Positions 32,257 through 40,238 are shown, counted from the first letter of the stretch. The stretch: DNA of 64,000 nt from Xanthobacter flavus (GCF_017875275.1 NZ_JAGGML010000001.1:3307001-3371000); one strand, 5' to 3'. Notes: a model not told the origin generated them from the letters alone. Numbers and translations are program-made.

Positions 32257-33144
32257 ATGACCGCCTGTCTCGCCGACACCATTGAACCCGCATTCGAGGT
32301 GCTCACTCCGGTCGAGGCGCGCGCGCCTGTCCTCTTCAACTCTCCCCATTCCGGCCGGATCTATCCGCGCAGCTTTGTCGAGCAGACCCGCCTCGACTTT
32401 GCAACCCTGCGCCGCTCCGAGGACACGTTCGTCGACGAACTGTTCGGCGATTGCGTCGCCCTGGGCGCGCCGATGATGCGCGCGCTGTTCCCGCGCTCCT
32501 TCCTCGATCTCAACCGCGAGCCCTACGAACTCGACCCGCGCATGTTCGAGGGGCGGCTGCCGCCCTTCGCCAACACGCGGTCGATTCGCGTCTCTGGCGG
32601 GCTCGGCACCATCGCGCGGGTGGTCGGGGACGCGCAGGAAATCTATCCCCGCCGCCTCGCCGTGAACGAGGGGCTGGAACGCATCGAGACCTATTACAAG
32701 CCCTACCACCAGACCTTGCGCCGCCTCGTCGGCCGCATCCAGCGCGAATGGGGCATGGCGGTGCTGGTGGATTGCCATTCCATGCCCTCCTCTTCGGCGC
32801 GGGACGAGGTGGCGCGGGCCGATTTCGTCATCGGTGACCGGTACGGGACGAGTTGCAGCGAGCTGGTGACGGACGCCATCGAGCGGTCGCTGGTCGGCCG
32901 CGGCTATCGGGTGGTGCGCAACAAGCCCTATGCGGGCGGCTATATTACTGAGCACTACGGAAACCCCTCCGCCGGGCTGCACGCGGTGCAGATCGAGCTC
33001 AACCGCAGCCTCTACATGGACGAGGCCGCCTATGAGCGAAATGGCGGATTTGTGCGGGTTCAGGCCGACATTCTCGCCCTGATGGGGGATCTGTTCGTCG
33101 CGGTGTCGGAGGGCCTCGCCCCGCTCCGTGCGGCAGCTGAATGA
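32257..33144 (+). CDS. N-formylglutamate amidohydrolase family protein
   Basis: 295 aa from ATG 32257 (weak AAGGT upstream; the frame also opens earlier). FGase-fold motifs: VLFNSPHSGRIYP (His and Ser near the metal site), SEDTFVDELF, LVDCHSMPSSSA and VQIELNRSLYMDE. The family hydrolyses N-formylglutamate in histidine degradation, but members outside a hut operon, as here, often have other N-acyl amino-acid substrates. Precedes the tandem sRNA region; a 7-bp inverted repeat (33171-33177 with 33190-33196) past its stop may be its terminator. Confidence 0.85.
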   Translation: MTACLADTIEPAFEVLTPVEARAPVLFNSPHSGRIYPRSFVEQTRLDFATLRRSEDTFVDELFGDCVALGAPMMRALFPRSFLDLNREPYELDPRMFEGRLPPFANTRSIRVSGGLGTIARVVGDAQEIYPRRLAVNEGLERIETYYKPYHQTLRRLVGRIQREWGMAVLVDCHSMPSSSARDEVARADFVIGDRYGTSCSELVTDAIERSLVGRGYRVVRNKPYAGGYITEHYGNPSAGLHAVQIELNRSLYMDEAAYERNGGFVRVQADILALMGDLFVAVSEGLAPLRAAAE

Positions 33145-33385
33145 CAAAGCTCTGCGTTTTTGCATAAGGTGCCTTGCGTTTTTCGTATGGCAAGGCTACC
33201 AATTGCGCACGGCTGCCGAGGAATTACTCAGGCACCATCGAATTCCGGCCCGGACAGGCTTCGCCATGCGAAGAAGTCCGCGAGACACGGGATCGAATGG
33301 CGGCGCAAGACCGCATCCAGGGATGGAACGAGAGGGGCCTAGACAGGGCGGCGGGTGACGGCGAATGCCGGATCGGCCAGCCCAA

Positions 33386-33481
33386 AAAGAAAGGGGCCGT
33401 CCGCGTGAGCAGACGGCCCAAGTCTAGGGAGGAAACGCCCAAGGAGGGCAGCGACACAGCGACGCCAATCGCCGTGTCGCA
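33386..33481 (-). ncRNA. MmgR/suhB-type (alpha-r8) small RNA, copy 1
   Basis: Read on the minus strand: a 5' hairpin from GCGACAC/GTGTCGC, a small GCCC-UCCUU-GGGC hairpin, the single-stranded 10-mer UUUCCUCCCU (33426-33435), then a terminator stem GGGCCGUC/GACGGCCC (33394-33419) ending in a U-rich tail. Its promoter is TTGATT (33511-33516), 17 nt, CTATTT (33488-33493), about 7 nt before the predicted 5' end. The conserved 10-mer is, from memory, the hallmark of the alphaproteobacterial MmgR family (Rfam suhB), which sits near suhB-like genes as here. Confidence 0.82.
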
Positions 33482-33484
33482 ATG

Positions 33485-33835
33485 CACAAATAGCCTAGTG
33501 CAGTGCCATAAATCAAGTGCGCGTTTGTCGCAGTCTGGTATACCAGAACAAGGCATTGAAATTTAAAAGGATTTTATCGTGCAGGCTGCGCTCCCCGATC
33601 GGGCGCGAGGCCGAGCGCGGCGAGATTTTTTTGCCGAAGCGCCAGCTTGGCGCGAGTCGGCTCCCGCGATGCGGTCGGCCGAACCTCACCGAAACTGAGA
33701 ACGCGCGCAGGTGGGGATTGTCCGGTCACCCGACGGTCCCAAGGGATGCCCGAGTGTTCGGCTGCTGGCGGAGACGGGGAGGAGAGTGCCCCGCGCTGCA
33801 AGCGCGCTGGCTTGGGCCACCCTCGGCGACAGGGC
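33485..33835. other. Spacer between the two sRNA copies
   Basis: About 350 nt that holds the promoter of copy 1 and then GC-rich sequence with a short poly-T run at 33627-33633. No conserved gene or third copy of the UUUCCUCCCU motif is seen. Confidence 0.4.
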
Positions 33836-33840
33836 GCCGA

Positions 33841-33931
33841 AAAAGAAAGGGGCCGCTGTGAACAGCGGCCCAAGTCTAGGGAGGAAACGCCCAAGGAGGG
33901 CAGCGGCACCGCAACAAGCAATGCCGCGCTG
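33841..33931 (-). ncRNA. MmgR/suhB-type (alpha-r8) small RNA, copy 2
   Basis: Same plan as copy 1. A 5' hairpin is built from GCAG..CGGCA/TGCCG..CTGC, then GCCC-UCCUU-GGGC, the 10-mer UUUCCUCCCU (33878-33887), and a perfect 9-bp terminator stem (33850-33858 with 33863-33871, loop UUCA) with a U-rich tail at 33841-33849. Promoter: TTGATG (33959-33964), 17 nt, CATATT (33936-33941). The terminator stem differs from copy 1 by compensatory changes, which supports the fold. Confidence 0.84.
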
Positions 33932-34283
33932 CATCAATATGACGATCGGCCCCCTTTGCATCAAGCCCGTGTCAGGCAGATAGTTTGTGCAAGCGTTCAA
34001 ATTTTAAAACCATTTAATTTCAATCGCTTGAAATCGATATGCACATTCTGTGCGCGTTATGAGCGCGACATGTGCCTCCTATGCGGTCATTCGGTGCCGC
34101 AAGGGGCAATCCAGCGATCGGGTCTCGTTTTGCGTTGCGGTAATATTGTCCTTCGCTTTGCCGCGGGACGTCCTCCGCCCCATCCGGCACTGCCCCCAGC
34201 AGATTTCCCTTGGCAGCGGTCCGCGCCCGCGCTTTCTTCCCGCCGCGGGCACGTCCAGTCCGCCCGACCTTTCCGGAGCCCCC
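33932..34283. other. Intergenic region upstream of the hisN-like gene
   Basis: 352 nt. The left edge holds the copy-2 sRNA promoter (33936-33964). The stretch 34000-34060 is AT-rich and may hold the hisN-like promoter, but no clear -35/-10 was fixed. No further gene is supported. Confidence 0.4.
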
Positions 34284-35069
34284 ATGACCGCCGTCGATTT
34301 CGACGCCTTTGTCCATCAGCTTGCGACTGTTTCGGGCGAGGCCATCCTGCCTTTCTTCCGCACGGCGCTGGGCATCGAGGACAAGAGCGCGGGTCGCGCG
34401 TTCGATCCGGTCACGGAGGCGGATCGGGCGGCCGAGCAGGCCATGCGCGCGCTGATCCGCTCCACCTTTCCCGCCCACGGCATTATCGGCGAGGAATTCG
34501 AGAATGTCGCCGCGCAGGCGCCCTACACCTGGGCGCTCGACCCCATCGACGGCACCAAATCCTTCATCGCCGGCCTGCCGGCCTGGGGCACGCTGATCGG
34601 CCTTCTGAAGGACGGCGATCCGGTCTACGGCATGATGCACCAGCCCTTCATCGGCGAACGCTTCTTCGGCGACGGCGGCGCGGCGCGCTATCGCGGTCCG
34701 GCGGGCGAGCGGCTTCTCGCCACCCGCGCCTGCGACCGGCTGGAGGATGCGGTGCTCTACACCACCAGCCCCCGCCTCATGAACGACGAGGACCGCGCCG
34801 CCTTCGGCACCGTGGAGGAGCGCGTGCGCCTCTCGCGCTATGGCGGCGATTGCTACGCCTATTGCATGGTGGCGGCTGGCCTCATCGATCTCGTCATCGA
34901 GACCGGCCTGCAGGATCACGACGTGATCGCCCTCGTGCCCATCATCGAGGGGGCCGGCGGCGTGGTCACCAGCTGGGAGGGCGGTTCGCCGGTGGCCGGC
35001 GGCCGGGTGGTCGCGGCCGGCAGCCGCAAGGTCCATGAGGCGGCGCTGCGCCAGCTCACCGGCGGCTAA
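34284..35069 (+). CDS. Inositol-monophosphatase-family phosphatase, probable histidinol-phosphatase (HisN/SuhB-like)
   Basis: 261 aa from ATG 34284 with GGAG upstream. Metal-site motifs: GEEFEN (first loop), WALDPIDGTKSFIAG (DPIDGT) and GLQDHDVIALVPIIEGAGG. The segment GLPAWGTLIGLLKDGDPVYGMMHQP is typical of the histidinol-phosphatase branch rather than plain inositol monophosphatases. It would dephosphorylate histidinol phosphate, a step that often lacks a classical HisB/HisJ in Alphaproteobacteria. Its stop codon abuts the 36-bp tandem repeat. Confidence 0.85.
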   Translation: MTAVDFDAFVHQLATVSGEAILPFFRTALGIEDKSAGRAFDPVTEADRAAEQAMRALIRSTFPAHGIIGEEFENVAAQAPYTWALDPIDGTKSFIAGLPAWGTLIGLLKDGDPVYGMMHQPFIGERFFGDGGAARYRGPAGERLLATRACDRLEDAVLYTTSPRLMNDEDRAAFGTVEERVRLSRYGGDCYAYCMVAAGLIDLVIETGLQDHDVIALVPIIEGAGGVVTSWEGGSPVAGGRVVAAGSRKVHEAALRQLTGG

Positions 35070-35241
35070 GCCCGCGCGGCGCCTGAGCGTGGCAACGCAA
35101 AGCCAGCCCGCGCGGCGCCTGAGCGTGGCAACGCAAAGCCAGCCCGCGCGGCGCCTGAGCGTGGCAACGCAAAGCCAGCCCGCGCGGCGCCTGAGCGTGG
35201 CAAGGTCTCAAGCCCGCGCGGCGCCTGAGCGTGGCAACGTA
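35069..35241. repeat. 36-bp tandem direct repeat, four full units plus one offset unit
   Basis: The core CCCGCGCGGCGCCTGAGCGT recurs at 35071, 35107, 35143 and 35179 with a 36-bp period, and again at 35213 after a 34-bp step. Units are near-identical, differing mainly in the last (GGTCTC insertion, then AACGTAAC). It fills the gap between the convergent hisN-like and lysophospholipase genes and abuts the hisN-like stop codon. It is not CRISPR: there are no spacers. Confidence 0.9.
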
Positions 35242-35248
35242 ACACCTC

Positions 35249-36190
35249 TCAGATCGGCGTGCCCGGAATGAAGGCGTCGAACGCGGCCCAGAACTGGGCG
35301 CGGAAGATGTCGCGTTCCATCAGGAGTTCGTGGCGGCTCGCCGGCACCACCACATGGGCGCCGGCGATGAGCCGCGCCGAAAAGTGTTCGATCGCCTTGT
35401 TGGAGACGAGCCGCTCCCCCCCCGCGGCGATGATGAGCAGCGGCTGGCGGATGCGCGGGATCACGTCGGGATGGGTCAATTCGGCCATGGTGGAATAGGC
35501 GCCCGCGAGCCAGCCAATGGTTGGCGCGCCGAGGTCGAGCTGCGGATAGGCCGTGACCAGAGCCTGCGTGCGGTCGAACCGGCCCCGGTCCGAGGTGAGC
35601 GGGTTGCCCTCGAATTTCAGCCGCGCCAGCGTGCGCCCGCGTCCGCCCGGCACGAAGGCGCGGGCGAAGCCCAGGTGGGAGAGAACGGTGGCGGTCGGCC
35701 GCACGATTCCCTCGAACGGCACCGAATCGAGCCCCAGCATGGGCGCGCTCAGCACCATGCGGTCGAACCAGCGGTGCCCCTCCAGCACGGACGAGAGCAA
35801 CACCGAGCCGCCCATGGAATGGGCGAGCGCGAAGTGGGGCGGCGGGCAATCCGGCAGCAGCACCTCGCGGGCGAACGCCTCAAGGTCGAGCAGATAGTCC
35901 GAAAAGCGGGTGACATGCCCTTTCAGGCGGTTGCGCAGCAGCCGTTGCGAGCCGCCCTGTCCCCGCCAGTCGAGCACGGCCACGGCGAAGCCGCGCGATC
36001 GCAGTTCGCGCACCACCTCGAAATACTTCTCGATGAATTCGCACCGGCCGCTGAGGAGGGCAATGGTGCCCTTTGCCTTGCCCTCCGGCAGGAAGCGGGC
36101 GAAGCGCAGGCGCACGCCGTCGCGGGCGGTGATCTCGCCCGTGATCGCGCCTTCGGGCACCGGATTGTTCGGCAGGGAATAGAGCGTCAT
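35249..36190 (-). CDS. Alpha/beta hydrolase, lysophospholipase (PldB) family
   Basis: 313 aa from ATG 36190 (MTLYSLPNNP). Serine hydrolase of the Hydrolase_4 / PldB group: VLDWRGQGGSQR near 73-82, nucleophile Ser125 in LAHSMGGSV, Asp in the IIAAGGERLVS region and His in ASRHELLME. It would cleave lysophospholipids or monoacylglycerols. There is no signal peptide. The reading frame continues far upstream on this strand but overlaps the next gene there, so the ATG that fits the family was used. Confidence 0.87.
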   Translation of the reverse strand: MTLYSLPNNPVPEGAITGEITARDGVRLRFARFLPEGKAKGTIALLSGRCEFIEKYFEVVRELRSRGFAVAVLDWRGQGGSQRLLRNRLKGHVTRFSDYLLDLEAFAREVLLPDCPPPHFALAHSMGGSVLLSSVLEGHRWFDRMVLSAPMLGLDSVPFEGIVRPTATVLSHLGFARAFVPGGRGRTLARLKFEGNPLTSDRGRFDRTQALVTAYPQLDLGAPTIGWLAGAYSTMAELTHPDVIPRIRQPLLIIAAGGERLVSNKAIEHFSARLIAGAHVVVPASRHELLMERDIFRAQFWAAFDAFIPGTPI

Positions 36191-36305
36191 GAGGCTCGCG
36201 GCGGTGAAGGCGGGCTTCGTTGCGGATTGCTGGGGCTGAGGGTTACACGCCGGGCGCCCGGTCCACAATCGCCGTCTCGTCCGCATCGCCGGCGGGGAGC
36301 GTGCG

Positions 36306-36806
36306 TCAGCGTTGCTCTGCGGTTCCGATGACCTGCATGCCGCTGATGTCGCCGCTCGCTGCGTCCAGCACCAGCCGCACCCGCTCGCCGCGGGGGCCTG
36401 TGGCTTCAGCGAGGAAGCTCTGGCCGCGCTGGCGCACGCCGCTGATCTGGCGGAAGCCGCGGGCTTCCAGGTTCGGAGCCACAGTCTCGGCGGTGAGTGG
36501 ACGGGGGCCGGCGGGAGCGGCCTGGTAGGGCCTGTAGGCGCGGGGGGAGATGGCACCGGGCAGAAGCGGGGCCTCATCCGGCATTTGCGTGGCGGTCGCC
36601 GCGGCGGCGCGGGCCGGCGTCGCTGAGGGAAAGCCGAGGGTCCCGGCCTCGCTGGGGGGGTGATGCGTGCGCAGGGGCGGCGGCTTCGCCGGAAGGTCGA
36701 CCTCTGCGGCGGCCGGGGCGGCCCCGCACTGGGCGGCGGCCGGCGCAACCGGCGGAACGAGCGCCATCAGGAAGAAGGCCACAGTGGCGGCCGAACAGGC
36801 CCGCAT
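36306..36806 (-). CDS. Secreted protein with C-terminal PepSY-like domain
   Basis: 166 aa from ATG 36806 (GGGAGAT upstream). An N-terminal signal peptide MRACSAATVAFFLMALVP ends near AAAQC. A Pro/Ala-rich middle (about 28-95) leads to a C-terminal domain LTAETVAPNLEARGFRQISGVRQRGQ followed by VRLVLDAASGDISGMQ, the alternation seen in PepSY-like periplasmic domains. No function is assigned. It lies 115 nt upstream of the lysophospholipase gene in the same direction, and divergent from hsp20. Confidence 0.68.
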   Translation of the reverse strand: MRACSAATVAFFLMALVPPVAPAAAQCGAAPAAAEVDLPAKPPPLRTHHPPSEAGTLGFPSATPARAAAATATQMPDEAPLLPGAISPRAYRPYQAAPAGPRPLTAETVAPNLEARGFRQISGVRQRGQSFLAEATGPRGERVRLVLDAASGDISGMQVIGTAEQR

Positions 36807-36985
36807 CGCCCGATCTCCCGTTGCCCCCGCCGCCGAGCGGATGACGCCGCGCACGGAGCAGATGTCGTTGGGAAAAGTCTAGCTGCAGCGCGTGAACGCG
36901 GCCCTGCGCCGCCGTTCATCCCCCGTTCAGATTGAACGATGCCGGCACCCCTTGACGCCCCAAAAGCGCCTCCCCACATCCGAAA

Positions 36986-37067
36986 AGGCGCCGGGCAGAG
37001 ACCTGACGGCGCCTGACCGGACCCGGCTCTATGCGGGTCCCGCATGTCGCTTCAAAGGAGGATATGC
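36986..37067 (+). promoter_or_regulatory. ROSE-like RNA thermometer in the hsp20 leader
   Basis: Three consecutive hairpins. H1 pairs 36986-36993 with 37007-37014. H2 pairs 37019-37025 with 37034-37040. H3 (37042-37067) pairs GCAU-GUC-(bulged G)-CUUC with GGAG-GAU-AUGC over an AAA loop, burying the Shine-Dalgarno AAGGAGG directly before the ATG at 37069. The UCGCU run with its bulged G opposite the Shine-Dalgarno is the ROSE signature. A CTTG box at 36951 is a weak candidate for a sigma-32 -35. Confidence 0.82.
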
Positions 37068-37068
37068 C

Positions 37069-37566
37069 ATGCGTACGTTTGACCTTGCTCCCCTGTACCG
37101 CAACACCGTCGGCTTCGACCGTCTGTTCTCGCTGCTCGATTCCGTCGGCGGCGTGGATGCGGCGCCCACCTACCCGCCCTACAACATCGAGCGCACGGGC
37201 GAGAACGCCTATCGCATCACGGTGGCCGTGGCGGGCTTCACCGAGGCCGAGCTTGGCCTCGAGGTGAAGGAGAACACCCTCACCCTCAAGGGCGAGAAGG
37301 CGTCGTCCGAGACGTCCGACAGCGCGCAGGTGCTGTATCGCGGCATCGCGGCGCGCGCGTTCGAGCGTCGCTTCCAGCTCGCCGACCATGTGGAGGTGAA
37401 GGGCGCGGTGCTTGAGAATGGCCTGTTGCACGTAGACCTCGTGCGCAACATTCCCGAAGCCAAGAAGCCCCGCATCATCCCCATCGCGGGCTCGACGGCT
37501 GCTCCCAAGACGATCGAAGGCTCCATCGAGGGCTCGACCGCCGGGAGCACCGCTCAGGCGGCCTGA
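37069..37566 (+). CDS. Small heat-shock protein, Hsp20/alpha-crystallin family
   Basis: 165 aa. The start MRTFDLAPLYRNTVGFDRLF is the rhizobial IbpA-like N-terminal arm. The alpha-crystallin domain spans about 35-135 (YNIERTGENAYRITVAVAGF, LTLKGEK, FERRFQLADHVEV with A.L.NGLL near GAVLENGLLHVDL). A repetitive Gly/Ser/Thr tail (EGSIEGSTAGSTAQAA) replaces a simple C-terminus; the IPI motif is kept (IIPIAGS). It is an ATP-independent holdase that forms oligomers. Its leader is a ROSE-like thermometer and a hairpin with TTTT follows the stop. Confidence 0.95.
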   Translation: MRTFDLAPLYRNTVGFDRLFSLLDSVGGVDAAPTYPPYNIERTGENAYRITVAVAGFTEAELGLEVKENTLTLKGEKASSETSDSAQVLYRGIAARAFERRFQLADHVEVKGAVLENGLLHVDLVRNIPEAKKPRIIPIAGSTAAPKTIEGSIEGSTAGSTAQAA

Positions 37567-37607
37567 CGCGGACAGGAACAGGGCGGGCTTCGGCTCGCCC
37601 GCCTTCG

Positions 37608-37634
37608 GGGCGGTGCGCGAGCGCCGCCCTTTTC
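37608..37634 (+). terminator. Probable hsp20 terminator
   Basis: GGGCG (37608-37612) and CGCCC (37625-37629) enclose a further GCG/CGC pairing, followed by TTTTCC. Another GC hairpin (GGCGGGC/GCCCGCC) stands just before it. Confidence 0.55.
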
Positions 37635-37736
37635 CGTTGCCGTGCGCAGATGACGCGCATGCCCCCGGGGGGTTGATCTCTCGACGCAGCCGGGAGAGGA
37701 GGGGGACATATCTCCCGCTGAGAAGGTCGCCCGCCC

Positions 37737-38723
37737 GTGCCCGCCCCCCGCAAGGTTCTCATCACCACCCGCCTGTTCGATGCCACCGCCGCCGAATATC
37801 TCGCCGAGCATGGCTGCATCGCTGTGCCCTCCGGCCTGCCGGGCGACGCCCTCGATTCCGACATTCCGGATGCCGCGCTGAGCGCCTTGCTGGAGGGGGC
37901 CGAAGGCTGGATCGTCGGCCAGCGCGCGGTGACGCGGGAGATCCTCGCCGCCCATCCCGAACTCAAGGTCATCGCCCGCCGGGGCGTCGGCTATGACCGG
38001 GTTGACGTGCCGGCGGCCAAGGCGCTGGGCCGCGTTGTGACCATCGCGGCGGGCGCCAATGACGACGCGGTGGCGGATCACACGCTGGCGATGATCCTCG
38101 CGCTTCTGCGCCGGCTGAAGGAAAGCGACCTCGCCATCGCAGCCGGCGACTGGCGGGTGCTCTCGGGCTTCGACCTCACGGGGAAGACCGTGGGCCTCGT
38201 CGGCCTCGGCCGCATCGGAAAAGCGGTGGCGCGGCGCCTGCACGGTTTCGACACCAAGGTGCTGGTGGCGACCCGCACCCCCGACCCCGACTTCCCCTTC
38301 GTGGACTATGTGCCGCTGGACGACCTCATCGCGCAGAGCGACATCATCAGCCTCCACGCGCCGCTGACCTCAGAGACCCGGCACATGATCGGCACTGCCG
38401 CGCTCGCTGCCATGAAGCCCCACGCGGTGGTCATCAACACCTCGCGTGGCGGCCTCGTGGATGACCGTGCGCTGCTGGCGGCACTGGAGGCGCGGCGCAT
38501 CGGCGGCGCCGGGCTGGACGTGTTCGAGGCCGAGGCCGATGCCGCGATGCTCCCCGTCGCCGCTGCGCTGGCGGCGCGGCCCGATGTGGTGGCCACCGCC
38601 CATGCCTCCGGCTCCAGCGCCGAGGCGCTGGCCCGGGGCAACCTCATCTCGGCGCAATGCGTGGTTGCGGCGCTGGATGGGACGGAGTTTCCGCCCGGCT
38701 GCCTCATCGCCGACGGCCGGTAA
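37737..38723 (+). CDS. D-isomer-specific 2-hydroxyacid dehydrogenase
   Basis: 328 aa from a GTG. PGDH-like fold: substrate-domain RRGVGYDRVDV (about 80-90), nucleotide motif GLVGLGRIGKAVARR near 150-165, and the Arg and Glu of the catalytic triad in NTSRGGLVDD and AGLDVFEAEAD. The catalytic His is in ATAHASGSS, where most relatives have TPHxGG. It reduces a 2-keto acid with NAD(P)H or the reverse; substrate unknown (glyoxylate, hydroxypyruvate and phosphoglycerate are options). Ends 2 nt before the convergent MoaD-like gene. Confidence 0.9.
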   Translation: MPAPRKVLITTRLFDATAAEYLAEHGCIAVPSGLPGDALDSDIPDAALSALLEGAEGWIVGQRAVTREILAAHPELKVIARRGVGYDRVDVPAAKALGRVVTIAAGANDDAVADHTLAMILALLRRLKESDLAIAAGDWRVLSGFDLTGKTVGLVGLGRIGKAVARRLHGFDTKVLVATRTPDPDFPFVDYVPLDDLIAQSDIISLHAPLTSETRHMIGTAALAAMKPHAVVINTSRGGLVDDRALLAALEARRIGGAGLDVFEAEADAAMLPVAAALAARPDVVATAHASGSSAEALARGNLISAQCVVAALDGTEFPPGCLIADGR

Positions 38724-38725
38724 CT

Positions 38726-39007
38726 CTAGCCACCGCTGATGGCGGTGAGCACGAACACGTCCGCGCCGGGCCGCAGCGGCGTGTCCAGCCGCGCCCGCCG
38801 GCCGTCGACGAACACATTGATGTGCCGGCGGATGGCGGGGCGCTCGTCGCACAGCCGGTCGCGCATGCCTGGCCACAGGGCCTCCAGCTGGCGCATCATC
38901 TCGTCGACCGTGCGCGCCTCCAGCTCGACATAGGTTTCCCCCTCCGGAAACAGCCGGACGAGATGGGCCGGCAGGCGCACCTTCACCGGTGCGGCTTCCT
39001 CCGCCAC
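38726..39007 (-). CDS. MoaD/ThiS-like ubiquitin-fold protein
   Basis: 93 aa from a GTG. Beta-grasp fold ending in the C-terminal Gly-Gly (AISGG) that MoaD/ThiS proteins use to carry a thiocarboxylate sulfur. It is longer than MoaD and carries the extra segment DERPAIRRHINVFVDGRRARLDTPLRPGAD-type hydrophilic insert. No moaE, moeB or thiF is adjacent. Only 3 nt separate it from the preceding BNR-propeller gene, so the two are cotranscribed. Confidence 0.85.
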   Translation of the reverse strand: MAEEAAPVKVRLPAHLVRLFPEGETYVELEARTVDEMMRQLEALWPGMRDRLCDERPAIRRHINVFVDGRRARLDTPLRPGADVFVLTAISGG

Positions 39008-39010
39008 CGC

Positions 39011-40096
39011 TCAGGCCTCCACCACCAGCGTCTCCACGGAGGAGATGGTGGGCAGGTGCTGGGCGAGCCGCGTCCAGCTCTCGCCCTCGTCGGCGCTGGC
39101 ATAGATCTCGCCGGAGCCGGTGCCGAAATAGACGCCGGCGGGCTCCAGCGTGTCGGTGGCCATGGCCTGCCGCAGCACGTTGAAATAGGCGTCCTTCTGC
39201 GGCAGTCCCGTCCGCAGCGCCTGCCATGAGGCGCCGCCGTCGCGGGTGCGCCAGACGGCGGCCTTCGCGTCCGGCATGAAGCGGCCGGCGGTGTCGCCGT
39301 TGAGCGGCACGAGAAACAGCGTTTCGGAATCGCGCGGATGGGCGGCGGCGGGAAAGCCGAAGCTGGAGGGCAGGCCCTGCTCGATGCTCTGCCACGAGAT
39401 GCCGCCGTCGTCGGAGCGGTACATGCCGCAATGGTTCTGTTGATAGAGCCGATGACGCAGGCCCGGCGCCTTGACCACGCAATGCACGCACTGGCCGTGC
39501 TCGGGATAGCGCTGGTCCTCGGGCATGTAGTCCGCGCGGGTGCCCCGATTGCGCGCGCTCCAGGTGCGTCCGCCATCGGCACTGTGGAAGACGCCAGCGG
39601 CGGAGATGCCCACCCACAGCGCCTCCGGATCGTCCGGATCGAGCACGAGGGAGTGGAGGATGAGGCCCGCGCCGCCGGGACCCCAATCGCCGCGGGACGG
39701 GTGCTTCTGCAGGCTATCGAGGGCGGTGAAGCTCTCGCCGCCATCGTCGGAGCGGAAAAGGCCGGCCGGCTCGACCCCGGCGTAGAGCGTGCCGTTCGCG
39801 CCCGGCGCGAGGCTCCAGACGGATTTCACCGGCGCCTCGCCCTCGGCAGAGGCGAGGCCGCGGGACGAATGGGTCCAGGTGGCGCCGAGATCGTCCGACT
39901 GCCACACCGCCGGCCCGAACCATTCATTCCCGCCGCCGGCATAGATGCGGCCGGAGGCCCGATCGCCCACCACATGGTTGGTCGGCCAAGTGTCGCAGAA
40001 CGGACCGCGCAGCGCCCAGCTCTTCCGGGCGGGGTCGCTCTCCAGAATGAACGCGCCTTTCTTCGTTCCGATCAGGATGAGCACCTTCTGCGCCAT
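39011..40096 (-). CDS. BNR/Asp-box beta-propeller protein (exo-alpha-sialidase-like)
   Basis: 361 aa. At least six Asp-box motifs (S/R-x-D-x-G-x-x-W/F) are spaced through the chain: QSDDLGATW (about 66), RSDDGGESF (116), HSADGGRTW (171), RSDDGGISW (227), RTRDGGASW (284) and ASADEGESW (near 340), indicating a six- or seven-bladed propeller. A Cys/His patch (HGQCVHC and NHCGMY) lies in blade 4. There is no signal peptide, so this is a cytoplasmic propeller, and the sialidase catalytic Arg triad is not evident. The MoaD-like partner follows 3 nt later. Function unknown. Confidence 0.83.
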   Translation of the reverse strand: MAQKVLILIGTKKGAFILESDPARKSWALRGPFCDTWPTNHVVGDRASGRIYAGGGNEWFGPAVWQSDDLGATWTHSSRGLASAEGEAPVKSVWSLAPGANGTLYAGVEPAGLFRSDDGGESFTALDSLQKHPSRGDWGPGGAGLILHSLVLDPDDPEALWVGISAAGVFHSADGGRTWSARNRGTRADYMPEDQRYPEHGQCVHCVVKAPGLRHRLYQQNHCGMYRSDDGGISWQSIEQGLPSSFGFPAAAHPRDSETLFLVPLNGDTAGRFMPDAKAAVWRTRDGGASWQALRTGLPQKDAYFNVLRQAMATDTLEPAGVYFGTGSGEIYASADEGESWTRLAQHLPTISSVETLVVEA

Positions 40097-40214
40097 CTCT
40101 TGTCCTCCCCGGTCCCGGCTCTGGGTCCCTCGGAGGACGCAGGCGCAGGCGACGCGCCGACAGGGCGGGGATAAAATTTGCGACGGCGCGAATCTCGGGC
40201 TTGGATTTAGAAGT

Positions 40215-40238
40215 CTGACGATTTATGATAATCGTCAG
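40215..40238. promoter_or_regulatory. TetR operator 1
   Basis: A 24-bp dyad with perfect 9-bp arms (CTGACGATT and AATCGTCAG) around TATGAT, 16 nt before the tetR GTG. It implies autorepression. Confidence 0.75.

Noticed and set aside
33500..33840. Third sRNA copy between the two
   Set aside because: No UUUCCUCCCU motif; GGGGAGGAG at 33777 lacks the flanking hairpins and terminator.
33386..33931. Plus-strand RNA or attenuator for the hisN-like gene from the duplicated hairpins
   Set aside because: Only the minus strand gives a U tract after the GC stem and properly spaced promoters.
35069..35241. CRISPR array
   Set aside because: Units abut with no unique spacers and there are no cas genes.
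35035..35271. Small plus-strand gene encoding a repeated QPARRLSVATQS peptide
   Set aside because: It is the tandem repeat read in frame, overlaps the hisN-like gene and has no ribosome-binding site.
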